This document shows, piece after piece, positions 49,900 through 60,079 of a stretch of DNA of 64,000 bases (position 1 is its first letter; each line of letters opens with the position of its first letter). The notes under the pieces were generated by a model. The model saw nothing but the letters and a program-made list of their open reading frames with translations, made no database searches and had not been told where the DNA came from. Both the position numbers and the translations under genes were made by a program. The stretch lies in the NCBI GenBank assembly GCA_913777945.1, contig CAJYTY010000032.1, positions 62,001 to 126,000 on the forward strand. The letters run 5' to 3'. This stretch comes from an uncultured Acinetobacter sp. (GTDB lineage: Bacteria > Pseudomonadota > Gammaproteobacteria > Pseudomonadales > Moraxellaceae).

Positions 49900-50457
49900 A
49901 ATTTCATTATTTGATTGCAGTGCTTGTTTTCTCTTTTTCCAAGCATTTACTACGCTCCAACGCCAAAGTAAATGTGTAATTAAATAAAAACTAATCGCAA
50001 ATAAAATTGCTTCAATGACAAGCCCTGACACGAGAATCTTCGCAAGGCTGAAATCAATATGGCCATGACCAAAATTCTTAAGCCAATTGATAATTTGGTG
50101 TAAAACCCCTAATAGCATATCGCTATTGATCATATGCACATGATAAATTTTAGTTCCAAACCAAAAACCTAAATAGAGAATTGGAACGACAGTGAGTGGA
50201 TTGGTTAACCAAGCCATACATAGGCCAATAGGCAAGTTCACTTCAAACCATAACACAGTCAAAATAATGAATAGGCTATGAAAAGGGACTGGTAATATTC
50301 CCCAAAATGTTCCAATAAACATGGCTTTCGCAATAGAACGACGGTTCACATACCAAAGTAGAGGATTTAAGGTACGTTCACCAAAAATTCTCATAAATTT
50401 TAGACTAGCAACTTTCTCTGATGAAGGCAGCCACTTGTTAAAAAACTTCTTAGGCAT
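49885..50457 (-). CDS. DUF2062 family membrane protein
   Basis: A 190-residue protein from the ATG at 50457; an ATG at 50511 would add 18 hydrophobic residues and is not favoured. The DUF2062 core is in AMFIGTFWGILPVPFHSLF and CMAWLTNPLTVVPILYLGFW, with about three membrane helices. Function unknown; this family is found in many gammaproteobacteria near the outer edge of mrp. A ribosome site is not clear. Confidence 0.75.
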   Translation of the reverse strand: MPKKFFNKWLPSSEKVASLKFMRIFGERTLNPLLWYVNRRSIAKAMFIGTFWGILPVPFHSLFIILTVLWFEVNLPIGLCMAWLTNPLTVVPILYLGFWFGTKIYHVHMINSDMLLGVLHQIINWLKNFGHGHIDFSLAKILVSGLVIEAILFAISFYLITHLLWRWSVVNAWKKRKQALQSNNEIKKSL

Positions 50458-50768
50458 AAGCGAGGGAACACATTTAAAGAGAAAAGTGAACGAATGTATA
50501 TAAAATAACATTATTTACTTATTGAAAACTTAAAATTGCACCAAAGTTTATCTTGTTAAAAAATAAGAATACTTAGAATACGTTATATGTGTTGTATTTT
50601 AGCCTGTGTTTTACTCATGTGACTCTTGAGTAGAGTATACTTGTAATTAATAAAATATAGATAAAACATTTATTTAAATAGGCTCTCGTCATAAGTGCTT
50701 ACAGTTAAAATTTTGCTATCATTTGGCAATTATATTAATCTGAATTTATCTTTTAGTGAGGTCATTCA
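50458..50768. other. Intergenic region before the second LysE-type gene
   Basis: AT-rich DNA holding the promoters of the divergent DUF2062 and LysE-type genes. A short TACTC/GAGTA dyad lies near 50612-50634. No gene or RNA was recognised. Confidence 0.4.
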
Positions 50769-51362
50769 ATGATTTCATGGTTTTTTATTGGTTTAGTGAT
50801 AACCATTTTGCTCACTCCTGGTCCAACTAATACTTTACTTGCATCCTCTGGTATTCAGGTAGGATTGCGTAAATCTCTATTGCTGATTCCGGCGGAAGCA
50901 ATTGGTTATATTATTGCGATCAGTGCATGGGGAATGTTGATTGGTAAAGTCTCAGCGACATTACCTTTATTACCAACATTTTTAAAACTATTAAGTGCAG
51001 GGTATATTATTTTCCTTGCGATTAAATTATGGCGTACAGCAAATCAAGAAGTGATTTTAAATCAACCTACAATTCGACCTAGAGAATTGTTATGTGCGAC
51101 ATTATTAAACCCTAAAGCTTTATTATTCGCTTCAGCAATTTTCCCAACAACAGCATGGCAAACGCAAGAAATCTATGTTGCGCATATGAGTAGCTTTGTT
51201 GCACTCATTCTTCCAATTGCACTATTTTGGATTTCAGTTGGCGCTGTGTTGGCAACCAATAAAGTAAAATGGTTATCTCAATCTAAGTTACAGCGTACAG
51301 CATCAGTTGTACTGATCAGCTTTGCCATTCCCATTAGCTATTCAGCTCTAATCAATCTCTAA
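50769..51362 (+). CDS. LysE/RhtB family exporter, second copy
   Basis: A 197-residue exporter with six hydrophobic helices. The signature TPGPTNTLLASSGIQVGLRKS occupies the first loop and LLNPKALLFASAIFP the fourth helix. A GAGG site stands 9 nt before the ATG. It is only distantly similar to the member at 40847. The substrate is unknown, likely an amino acid. Confidence 0.88.
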   Translation: MISWFFIGLVITILLTPGPTNTLLASSGIQVGLRKSLLLIPAEAIGYIIAISAWGMLIGKVSATLPLLPTFLKLLSAGYIIFLAIKLWRTANQEVILNQPTIRPRELLCATLLNPKALLFASAIFPTTAWQTQEIYVAHMSSFVALILPIALFWISVGAVLATNKVKWLSQSKLQRTASVVLISFAIPISYSALINL

Positions 51363-51476
51363 TTCTAATTTTCTGCTGCCTTGAACCATCTAGGTAGCAG
51401 GGTTCTGTTGTTTTCATTAATGTCGTTTTACGTTAAAGTACTCGCCAATCATTAACTTAGATTTTGGATAAAAGTC

Positions 51477-52046
51477 ATGGCAATAAAATCTGATCGTTGG
51501 ATTCGTGAAATGAGCGAAAAACACGGCATGATTGAACCTTATGCAGAGAATCAAGTCCGTTTCGATGAAAACGGAGAAAAGTTGATTTCTTATGGGGTGT
51601 CTAGCTATGGCTATGACGTCCGTTGCGCGCGTGAATTTAAAGTTTTTACCAATGTTCACTCTGCAATTGTTGATCCGAAAAATTTTGATGACAGAAGTTT
51701 TATCGATATCGAATCAGATGTTTGTATTATTCCACCGAACTCATTTGCTCTCGCACGTACGATTGAATATTTCCGTATTCCACGAAATGTCTTAACGGTA
51801 TGTTTAGGTAAATCGACTTATGCCCGTTGCGGTATTATCGTGAATGTAACTCCGTTAGAGCCTGAGTGGGAAGGTCACGTTACGCTTGAGTTTTCAAATA
51901 CAACGAATCTCCCAGCACGTATTTATGCGGGTGAAGGTGTTGCACAAATGTTGTTCTTTGAAAGTGATGAAGTTTGTGAAACATCTTATAAAGACCGTGG
52001 TGGTAAATACCAAGGTCAAACAGGTGTAACTTTACCGAAAACATGA
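51477..52046 (+). CDS. dcd: dCTP deaminase
   Basis: A 189-residue enzyme converting dCTP to dUTP, the first step in supplying dUMP for thymidylate synthesis. The family signatures are [48 protein letters not shown] (catalytic glutamate region) and [12 protein letters not shown]. The length is the family norm. No frameshift. A stem-loop follows after 15 bp. Confidence 0.95.
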   Translation: MAIKSDRWIREMSEKHGMIEPYAENQVRFDENGEKLISYGVSSYGYDVRCAREFKVFTNVHSAIVDPKNFDDRSFIDIESDVCIIPPNSFALARTIEYFRIPRNVLTVCLGKSTYARCGIIVNVTPLEPEWEGHVTLEFSNTTNLPARIYAGEGVAQMLFFESDEVCETSYKDRGGKYQGQTGVTLPKT

Positions 52047-52372
52047 TTTCTAAATTACATTTTGCAACAATCATAAAGTTTTTTGGTTGTTGCAATACAA
52101 ACCTTATATTTAAAGAATAAAGACATAATATTCATACATATATTTAAAAGAAATTATTTAAAAACAATAATTCATTCATCGGAAAATAAAACGTTTACCT
52201 AATATATTTTGCATTTGTGTAAATTATCGGCATAATGAAGAATGAATATATATGGGTAAAATTTACCTGTGTTTGAGTGATGTTTGGATACAATTTCTCT
52301 TTTAGGGAATCACTCGAAAGGAAGTTAGAAAAATAACGATGGTGCGGAGCATCGCGTAATGGGAAGGTCAAG
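52047..52372. promoter_or_regulatory. Leader region of the exported-protein cluster
   Basis: A non-coding region with several dyads. A 9-bp stem TTGCAACAA / TTGTTGCAA (52062-52095) follows dcd without a T tract. A perfect palindrome GGTAAA-A-TTTACC lies at 52255-52267, with a half-site GTTTACC at 52193-52199. Further on, GAGTGAT / ATCACTC (52275-52315) can form a hairpin around a TACAAT sequence. A six-codon ORF (52339-52359) lies just before the first gene. These suggest regulated transcription of the cluster. Confidence 0.5.
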
Positions 52373-54946
52373 ATGACTACACTTCATACGGTATCATTTC
52401 AAAAAACTGTTTTGGCGACTTTGATTGGTTTATGTCTAAATCAGTCAGTTTTTGCATTGCAAGAATTATCAGACGATGGTTTAAGTGAAACCACTGGTGA
52501 AGGCATCGCTTTACTACCTCAAGATACTTATATGATTTTCCGTGGCGCAGGTCCTAATGAGGCTACTCCATTGGCTGGAGCGGATGGGATTGCTGGTAAT
52601 ACGGATGATCGATTAAATGATACTGGTTATATCCGTTACATTCCTGTTGGCCCTTTAACATCAGAAGCTAGTGCAGCTGGTGCTGGTAAAGCAGATTTGT
52701 TTTTATATGGTTTAGCAGTTTCTAAATCTGATAATAATACGAATACCCGTATAGCAAGTACTGCTGCTAATGCAAGTATTAAGAGCTGGGGAACAGCAAG
52801 TAATCCTTGGTTATTAAAGGCAAGTACTGCTTACAATGTACCTGATTTTTATGTCAATGGTACAAATGGTGGTACATCTAAAAGTTCAGTTACTTACCTT
52901 TCTATGGAAGCTCCACTTTATAATCAAAGTCTTGCTGGACTTACATCAGATACAGGGTTAGATGCTTATAAACTTAAATTGGGTTTATGGGCTGATGCTT
53001 TCGTCAGAGACCCAAGTAAAATAGAAGGTGACGCAAATCAATTTTGCTTAAATGGTTGTACTCGTAATACAAGTGCTGTAAACACGGCGCAAATACCACG
53101 TGAAAATCGATTGCGATTGCAGGCAATTTGGAATAATTTCAGTGTAAATGGAAGTAATTTACAATTGTTCCAAACTCTAGGAGGAGTTGGTCTTTCTGGT
53201 GATACTGGTATCAATAATGGTATGAGTAAATTTTATAATAATACTCTTGGAGCTTCTGGTATTTTGCGTTTTAACAGTGGGGACGCTGCAAATGTTAAAG
53301 CAACTTACAATGCTGGCGTATCAACAAGAACTTATAATACAGATAGAAATGCTACAGCAGCATCAACAGGATGGTCAAATACAGAGGTTTGGAATACCTA
53401 TGCTAATACAAGTATTTTAGGTGGGGATAATGGCTCTGCTGGCGGATGTAATGCTGGTGGTGTCCAATTCGGTTCTGTTGCTTGTCAATTCCGTTATAGA
53501 GATCGTGCTGTAAAAGATAGCGTTTCTGGAGCATCTTGGACTGCACCAGATCCAAATGGAAGTAATGTTTTACGATTGAGTACAAGAGAAACGTCAAATA
53601 CCAGTTTGGTCTCGACACCTGCTTTGAGTGGAGGAAATGCACCTACATTTGCAGCAGATGATGGAATATTTATTTATAACCCTAACATTAATTTAGTATT
53701 AGGGTCTCTTTATCAACCAGTTGTTTTAGGGTCTGATGGTAAGAACTTTAGTTTAGAAATAGCACGTATTCCAAATAAACAAGATGTTTATACAAAAATT
53801 TATACTCGTTATGCAGGTGATACAGGTGATACAGGTGTGACCTATTATGGTTCTACTTGTAATGTTTACCAATGTGGTAGTTCAACTGTTGCTGGGTACC
53901 AAGGTGGATCTGCCTTAAATGATTATTCTTCTACAGCATTGGCAGGTAAAAAACTTGCAACGCACAGTAGTATCAGTTTTGGTACTGTTAAGAGTAATGA
54001 CGGTGGACAAACGTTGGTTGCTGATAGTGGTGTTGAAGCAATAGGCATATTCTTTGGAACTCCACAAAATAGAACGAATATTTCAGGGACGCAAATTTTT
54101 AGGGAAGCTCAATACCAACAACGTCAACAACGTATTGATACTAATTATATTGTGACTGATCGTTATAGATTGACGGTTTCTCATGGAGCAGGCGGTTTAT
54201 TTGGTAGCGCCGGTACTGAAACGAAAACAGATCCATATGGTCAGGCATCGATTTCATGTAACTATACTGCGGGTCTTTTTGGTCAAGGTTGTTCTAGTTC
54301 AGTTGACCGGTGGTTTAATATTTCTGGCTATCATGTTGATTGGGTTTATCTTACAAATGTAGATGCAAGTGGTAATAAAATTTTTGGAAATGATGACGGC
54401 ACTTATGCACGTTATTGTACAAATACAACGACAGACTGTTTAACTTGGTATAACGGTTCTGGATTGGGTGTAGGTGGAAACGGGAATGGTTATCCTGCAA
54501 CTGTGACCAATGTAAATCAAATCATTGGCGGTAGTATGGCGAATCCTGGTAGCGGGCAACGTGGAGCTGATGATTGTTGGCCTGGTGAGTCTGGAGGAGC
54601 CTGTAATGGAAGTAGTGGCAGCACAACATCTGATGGATTGTATGGATTATCACGGTTAAGTGCAGTTAATAATGGTGGAAGTTCTAATACGCCAACACCA
54701 ACTCATCTTAATAATACTAATTGGACATACGGAACACGAGCGAACGCGCCTTGGTTTAGAGTAGCAGGTGGAGCAGAAGCTGTAGCATACGGCTCTGGTT
54801 TAGGATCTTCAACCGCGATTACTTCAGATATTGTCCCTACAGCAATAACAGGTGGTGTGAATCCATCAGGGTTAAATAACTTTGGCTCAGCAGTAATTGA
54901 TGGGCTGTTAATTCAGCATATGAAAATAACCACTAAGGGATTATAA
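52373..54946 (+). CDS. Exported cluster protein 1, FilF/DUF6160-like, 857 aa
   Basis: An 857-residue exported protein. A Sec signal peptide ends near NQSVFA, and the mature start carries the cluster motif LSDDGLSETTGEG. The rest is Gly/Ser/Asn/Thr-rich beta-type sequence with paired cysteines (such as NQFCLNGCTR and GGCNAGG). No catalytic motif is visible. The motif and gene order resemble Acinetobacter FilF-like proteins described as a putative pilus system; the assignment is from memory of the family, not a search. A GGAAGG site precedes the ATG. It starts the five-gene cluster. Confidence 0.7.
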   Translation: MTTLHTVSFQKTVLATLIGLCLNQSVFALQELSDDGLSETTGEGIALLPQDTYMIFRGAGPNEATPLAGADGIAGNTDDRLNDTGYIRYIPVGPLTSEASAAGAGKADLFLYGLAVSKSDNNTNTRIASTAANASIKSWGTASNPWLLKASTAYNVPDFYVNGTNGGTSKSSVTYLSMEAPLYNQSLAGLTSDTGLDAYKLKLGLWADAFVRDPSKIEGDANQFCLNGCTRNTSAVNTAQIPRENRLRLQAIWNNFSVNGSNLQLFQTLGGVGLSGDTGINNGMSKFYNNTLGASGILRFNSGDAANVKATYNAGVSTRTYNTDRNATAASTGWSNTEVWNTYANTSILGGDNGSAGGCNAGGVQFGSVACQFRYRDRAVKDSVSGASWTAPDPNGSNVLRLSTRETSNTSLVSTPALSGGNAPTFAADDGIFIYNPNINLVLGSLYQPVVLGSDGKNFSLEIARIPNKQDVYTKIYTRYAGDTGDTGVTYYGSTCNVYQCGSSTVAGYQGGSALNDYSSTALAGKKLATHSSISFGTVKSNDGGQTLVADSGVEAIGIFFGTPQNRTNISGTQIFREAQYQQRQQRIDTNYIVTDRYRLTVSHGAGGLFGSAGTETKTDPYGQASISCNYTAGLFGQGCSSSVDRWFNISGYHVDWVYLTNVDASGNKIFGNDDGTYARYCTNTTTDCLTWYNGSGLGVGGNGNGYPATVTNVNQIIGGSMANPGSGQRGADDCWPGESGGACNGSSGSTTSDGLYGLSRLSAVNNGGSSNTPTPTHLNNTNWTYGTRANAPWFRVAGGAEAVAYGSGLGSSTAITSDIVPTAITGGVNPSGLNNFGSAVIDGLLIQHMKITTKGL

Positions 54947-54964
54947 GACAAGGAGTCATTCATT

Positions 54965-56461
54965 ATGTTTAAGTTTAATATTTTAGGCTTTAGTATTCTT
55001 GCTTTATTGGCTAGTCAAGGTATATATGCATCAACTATGGTTGATTTAACTGATGACGAATTATCAAAAGTGCAAGGTCAAGCTTTGATGAGTCTCTCTT
55101 ATATCTCTCCTGTTGATACAAAAAATTTAGAATCGACTCGTACAGGAAGTACTAAAGATATTGGTTTCTATAAATTAGGTATGGAAGCAGAGATTGAATT
55201 AAACGCGAATATTAAAAAACTACAGTTAGGCTGTGGTGGTGTGAATGGTATTGGTGACTGTGATATTGATATAGATAACTTAAGTTTAAGTGGTTTAAAG
55301 GTTGATAGTAATGGTAAACCTGTTGCCATGACTAATGAGGAAAGAGCAGCTTCTTCCGCAAAACTAACAAACCCATTTATTGAATTTGCTATTAAAAATC
55401 CAGAATCAGCTTCGATGCGTCAAGTTGTTGGATTTCGTCTAAGTGCGGAAAAAGCAATTGGTTTATTAACAGCAGGAACAGAAAATACTGGTTCTCCAAA
55501 TGGTATTAATACTATTTCTGGTTATATGAAAGTGCAATCAGATAGTTCTGGAATTATCAAGGGATATGCTACAACTGGTGCTACTCGTGATAATCTGTAT
55601 GGTACGTATTTAAATCCGAATGACTTGGTTATTACAGGTACCTTACAAGCATTAGGTTTAGGTGGGGCAGCAGAGGCGGATTTTAAAACATCAGCAGGTG
55701 GATTTAATATTCCACAGATTAATAATAACTACTTTGAAATTCCTGCAATCTTAGTCAATGAAACTAGAGCAAAATCAAAAGTCTTATCTGCACCAGTAAA
55801 AGTTCCTAATATTTATGTTGGACTTGGCTCAAGTTACCCTGTAGATGGTACTGTTCAATATAATGGAAGTGGTCCACATGATTCTGCTTATCCAGAACCT
55901 ACAGGAATATATACACAAGGTGGTGTGGTTGAAGCAACGGTTACAGCGTGTAGATGGTTCGCATGCCTTCTAGCATCAGCGGGCAAGAAGTTTCCAAACG
56001 TTTATATGAGTGGGCAAATTTCAAATATAACTGCTAATTTAAATTTGAATCAGTCATTAGGTCTTATTCATAATTTGCCAATTAACTCTCCTTTTTCTTT
56101 ATCGCTACAACAACAAGCACTGCAATGGCCAGGAGCGAAATCGGATGATGTTGCACAAAAAGGTTGGTGGATGTCATTTGCCGATCCAGTAAATATTGGA
56201 TATGTAGTTCCGCAAGATCCTATTGATATTGCACCTTTATTTCCACAGATCGCAAGTGCTGTTTCATATTATTTACGTGCAGGCGGAGGTCATGAAGCTC
56301 AGACGAGCGATTTGAGAGGTTTACTTGGTGGTTCAACTTTAACTGTGAATATTGGTAATATTGATTTAAAAGACAGCCCATTAAACTTAAATATTAGTAA
56401 CCTTAAATTAACAAATCAAAATTTTGCATCTAACTGTTGGGGTGGTTTGAAGTTTTGTTAA
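54965..56461 (+). CDS. Exported cluster protein 2, 498 aa
   Basis: A 498-residue exported protein starting 18 bp after the first gene, with an AAGGAG site. The signal peptide ends near SQGIYA, followed by the shared motif LTDDELSKVQGQA. The mature part is rich in Ser, Asn, Gly and Leu with beta periodicity and carries a few cysteines (CGGVNGIGDCD, the final CWGGLKFC). It has no membrane anchor. It is likely an outer-surface or periplasmic partner of its neighbours. Confidence 0.7.
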   Translation: MFKFNILGFSILALLASQGIYASTMVDLTDDELSKVQGQALMSLSYISPVDTKNLESTRTGSTKDIGFYKLGMEAEIELNANIKKLQLGCGGVNGIGDCDIDIDNLSLSGLKVDSNGKPVAMTNEERAASSAKLTNPFIEFAIKNPESASMRQVVGFRLSAEKAIGLLTAGTENTGSPNGINTISGYMKVQSDSSGIIKGYATTGATRDNLYGTYLNPNDLVITGTLQALGLGGAAEADFKTSAGGFNIPQINNNYFEIPAILVNETRAKSKVLSAPVKVPNIYVGLGSSYPVDGTVQYNGSGPHDSAYPEPTGIYTQGGVVEATVTACRWFACLLASAGKKFPNVYMSGQISNITANLNLNQSLGLIHNLPINSPFSLSLQQQALQWPGAKSDDVAQKGWWMSFADPVNIGYVVPQDPIDIAPLFPQIASAVSYYLRAGGGHEAQTSDLRGLLGGSTLTVNIGNIDLKDSPLNLNISNLKLTNQNFASNCWGGLKFC

Positions 56462-56536
56462 TAGCTATTTTCGGGAAGAAAGTGGTGGTTTAGTAATCAA
56501 TAGCTGGTTTTGATGCTATAAGTAAAGGATATTATA

Positions 56537-57295
56537 ATGAAGAAAATGATGATTTTGCTCCTATTCAGCACAAGTATAGTACATGCTGAATTAAAAACTT
56601 TGGATAGCCAAGCTTTGAGAGAGGTTGAGGGGCAAGCTGGAGCAGATTTGTCATTGAAATTTTCATTAAATCATACCAGTACTTATCAATTTGATGATGG
56701 TGTTGGTGGAGTTTGCGATAAGACAGCGAATAGTAATACTGGTTTAGGTTATTGTCATTTAGGACTTTCGGTAAATAAGCGATTTGTTAGTAGTAGAGTT
56801 CAAGGAGCTAATACTTTTTGGGATGTACCAGAAAGTGATCCAACTTTAGCAAACCCAGCAAGAAAATTATGGTTAGTGTTCAAGGGAATCCAAGGAACTG
56901 TTGATATTCAAAAACTCGGTTTAGATGGCGTTGATTTAGTATATAAGAATGATGGTGGAATTGATCAGATTAAACCTTCTATGCAACTTAGTCTTGATGC
57001 CAGTATGCCTATTTTAATTAGAAATTTTGGTTTTAATGCACTTGCGATTGAACAAGATGATTTTACAAGTTATATCGATTCAAATGGCAAAGTGGTTGAA
57101 GGTTCTGCTAGTACTCCACCAACTAGTGGATATGGATATTTAAAAGCAACAACCTACAATGCAACGAATGCTCCAACATCGTTATATGATCAGGGTAAGG
57201 AAACTGGGTTTGTTGGTATGAGAATGAACGGTAATCTTGCTATACAAGGTAAGATCATGATGTTTGGTTGTGATAGCAGTCATCCACGTTGCTAG
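56537..57295 (+). CDS. Exported cluster protein 3, 252 aa
   Basis: The smallest member at 252 residues. The signal peptide ends near SIVHA, followed by LDSQALREVEGQAG. A beta-rich body follows, and the C-terminus ends in GKIMMFGCDSSHPRC. A related GHMIMFGG segment appears in the fifth protein of the cluster but internally, which suggests that this copy stops where its relative continues. An AAAGGA site precedes the ATG. Confidence 0.68.
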   Translation: MKKMMILLLFSTSIVHAELKTLDSQALREVEGQAGADLSLKFSLNHTSTYQFDDGVGGVCDKTANSNTGLGYCHLGLSVNKRFVSSRVQGANTFWDVPESDPTLANPARKLWLVFKGIQGTVDIQKLGLDGVDLVYKNDGGIDQIKPSMQLSLDASMPILIRNFGFNALAIEQDDFTSYIDSNGKVVEGSASTPPTSGYGYLKATTYNATNAPTSLYDQGKETGFVGMRMNGNLAIQGKIMMFGCDSSHPRC

Positions 57296-57322
57296 AGCTA
57301 GAGATTATCAAGGATTGAAGTG

Positions 57323-59983
57323 ATGAAAAAAAATAACCAAAATCACAATACAGCATGGTTTGCATTAAATACTTTAGCAACAAGTATGCTATTAATAAAT
57401 TCTGCGCATGCGTTACAAAGCTTAGATGATAGTGCATTGCGTAATGTTAATGGTCAAGATGGAGTTCATATTTCAACCTCTTATGATGAAATTAATGTTG
57501 ATAAGCTTTACTGGCAAGATAATGCTGGAATAGGAACTTCGAGTAGAACAAATAGTAATTTACAAGCGACAGCTGAAAATTTTAAGATTCGGTCAACGAA
57601 TGCTAATGTTTCAAACTTACCTATTTCAAATCGAACTCCAGGAACAGATTATAAAATAAATATAGGGAGTGGTAGCGGTAGTGATGCTGGTAGAACTGGA
57701 CTAGACTTAGCTATTTCGACAAATCCCTCTTTAATTACGATTGATCAATTTAAAATATGTGACACTGAGTCTACTCAGCGTTGCAGCGCCCCAATTGGGA
57801 ATATGGCAATTCAAACAAGTTCAGTTATTGATATTAATTTTAAGACTCGTGATGGACTCTTTAGTAAAGATAAGCAAGCAACTTTAGATTTAGGATTGAA
57901 AAATGCGAATATCTATTTAGGGCAAAAAGATGTTAATAATGAACTGAATCAACTCATACTTAAGAACTTTAATTTTAACTTTTTAGGTAAAGGAGTTATG
58001 TTTGTAGATGCCGTTGGTGGCTTTAAATTACAAACTAATGCCGATGGTGTTGGTAAAGCAACAATTGCATATAATTCTAATGGTACAATAAATTTAGCAT
58101 CTAGTACTCAACCAGATGCAACACATGGATATGTTGATTTTAGAAGAACTACAGATTCTGCATCTAGTAATTTAAGAAATACTGGCAGTTATGGTAATGG
58201 TATAGTCGGTGCTGGTGGTGATACAACAAACTCAGGTTTAAATTTAGAATTTTTACTGAATAAAGGTGTAAGCCAAACTTCACCTTATGTTCTTGATGGG
58301 ACTAATAGTCCAAGTAATGCCAAGGGATTAATACGTGTTGGCGCAAGTGGTCGAATGGTAAATGGTTATTTACAGTTGAGAGGCTTGAATACAACAAATA
58401 AGAATAATCCAGATTATACTGGAGTAAATTATGGTAAATCAGATCAAAGTAATATTGTTGGTAGAACTAACAACTTAAGCACTGATTTATCATTAGCAGC
58501 AAATAATCCTATTACTACAACAACTGGAAATAATATTATGGGGAGTACAGGTATTGCTTTCCGTATGGCTGCTGAATTTACTAAAGATAATGATCCAATG
58601 TTAGGAAGTGATGGTAAGGCAACTACGCTAGAAATTGGTAATGCAGGTCTAAATACTTATGGTTTTGAATTTGGAAATTTAACCGGATTAGTAGCGACTG
58701 ATCGTGGTTCATTTGATAGTGGCAATGTATATGTGAATCTAGCTGATACTCGAACAGTTTTATTACCTGCAAATAAACTTTTCCAAACCAGTCGATTTGG
58801 TAATGGTAATTTTTTAACTAGTAATAATGATTATGTTCAATATATCTATACAGATACTCCAAATGGTATCGCTGCAAATCAAAATCCTTATAGTTTACTA
58901 GTAGCGGTTCGAGGTGCTGAATTCCAAGCTATATCTCGTCGAGGTCGTTTTACCAATAGTGCTCGGACAAATGATGCAACTGGCGCAGCAGTTCCAAATA
59001 TTGCAGAGCATAATGGTACTAATGAATGGGGACTAGCATTACCTTTTTATAATTTAAATGCCAACATGGCGATTTTTGGTACCAATGTTGATGCATCTAC
59101 TGCTTATGCATACACGTCTGATTATAAAGGCTATAATAAATCACCTACAAATAAAGTTGTTGTTGGCGCAGGTTTAACACCACGTCTAGGTTTTTCACTG
59201 GCCATGAGTACTGAGGGTGTAAGTTCTGATGGAAGTAAAACAACATCAATTTTAGTAATTGATGGTAAGAAAATAGGTGCTAATAATCAACCTGTTGATT
59301 ATTATATGGGGTTGCGTAATATTGATTTACTACTCAAAGGCACTGGTAATATTGGTGTTGAAAAGGGTAGCTTAAACGTTAGTTTAAAAGATTTACTTAT
59401 TGTGGCTGCAGCGCAAGTTGCTGCTGGATATCTACCTGGGACAACTTACCAAACTTGTGTATTATCTACATCAAATGCAGGATGTAGTAGCTCTGTTCCA
59501 GCTAATAATAAAGTAGCATTAAATAATTTTGCTACACCAAATGATGTGCTATTTGGTATTAAGTTACGCGCTGGCGGTAGCATGGATTTTTCACTTATAC
59601 CAAATAGTGAGTATAAGTCTGATGGAACTGGGAGTAGTTTAAATATTGTCGGTGATTTTACTTTAGACCCAAAACAAGGTAATACAATTCAAATTAGTGA
59701 TCCTCTTGATGGCTCTACACTCGGTTTAGATAATTTAACGGGTAAAATGGCATTTAATAATGCAATTGTAATTGCCCCAAAAGCGAACCAGAATGGTGCT
59801 GAAGGCATGGTTAGTTTTAATTCGTCTTTTACATTGAACCCAGATCGTACTACTGATGGTGTTTTTCGTGCGAGAGATATAAATCTATATCCACCTAATA
59901 CTGGTTCTGGCGCTCGTTTAGGTGAATTAGCAATCACTGGCGGTAGATTAACTAGCCAATTTGGTATTATGCCACGTAATTAA
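57323..59983 (+). CDS. Exported cluster protein 4, 886 aa
   Basis: An 886-residue exported protein. The ATG at 57323 is preferred to the GTG at 57320 because AAGGA lies 8 nt before it. The signal peptide ends near NSAHA, with LDDSALRNVNGQDG directly after. The body has long stretches of Asn/Gly/Ser/Thr with strand periodicity, typical of exposed beta-solenoid or fimbria-like proteins. It starts 27 bp after the third gene. Confidence 0.7.
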   Translation: MKKNNQNHNTAWFALNTLATSMLLINSAHALQSLDDSALRNVNGQDGVHISTSYDEINVDKLYWQDNAGIGTSSRTNSNLQATAENFKIRSTNANVSNLPISNRTPGTDYKINIGSGSGSDAGRTGLDLAISTNPSLITIDQFKICDTESTQRCSAPIGNMAIQTSSVIDINFKTRDGLFSKDKQATLDLGLKNANIYLGQKDVNNELNQLILKNFNFNFLGKGVMFVDAVGGFKLQTNADGVGKATIAYNSNGTINLASSTQPDATHGYVDFRRTTDSASSNLRNTGSYGNGIVGAGGDTTNSGLNLEFLLNKGVSQTSPYVLDGTNSPSNAKGLIRVGASGRMVNGYLQLRGLNTTNKNNPDYTGVNYGKSDQSNIVGRTNNLSTDLSLAANNPITTTTGNNIMGSTGIAFRMAAEFTKDNDPMLGSDGKATTLEIGNAGLNTYGFEFGNLTGLVATDRGSFDSGNVYVNLADTRTVLLPANKLFQTSRFGNGNFLTSNNDYVQYIYTDTPNGIAANQNPYSLLVAVRGAEFQAISRRGRFTNSARTNDATGAAVPNIAEHNGTNEWGLALPFYNLNANMAIFGTNVDASTAYAYTSDYKGYNKSPTNKVVVGAGLTPRLGFSLAMSTEGVSSDGSKTTSILVIDGKKIGANNQPVDYYMGLRNIDLLLKGTGNIGVEKGSLNVSLKDLLIVAAAQVAAGYLPGTTYQTCVLSTSNAGCSSSVPANNKVALNNFATPNDVLFGIKLRAGGSMDFSLIPNSEYKSDGTGSSLNIVGDFTLDPKQGNTIQISDPLDGSTLGLDNLTGKMAFNNAIVIAPKANQNGAEGMVSFNSSFTLNPDRTTDGVFRARDINLYPPNTGSGARLGELAITGGRLTSQFGIMPRN

Positions 59984-59988
59984 AGTGC

Positions 59989-60025
59989 ATCATCTATTTG
60001 GTCTGAAATAGATTGAATAGATGAT
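59989..60025 (+). other. Inverted repeat between cluster genes 4 and 5
   Basis: A perfect 10-bp dyad ATCATCTATT / AATAGATGAT encloses a 17-nt loop. There is no T tract. It may tune expression of the fifth gene relative to the others through mRNA stability. Confidence 0.5.
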
Positions 60026-60079
60026 AAGCTATGTTAATCTATTGGATGTATTTTAAACATTTGTCTACGGATCAGGGCA

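Noticed and set aside
52339..52359. A six-codon ORF as a regulatory leader peptide
   Set aside because: It ends 13 bp before the real start but has no clear ribosome site or attenuator pair, so it is mentioned only as a feature of the leader.
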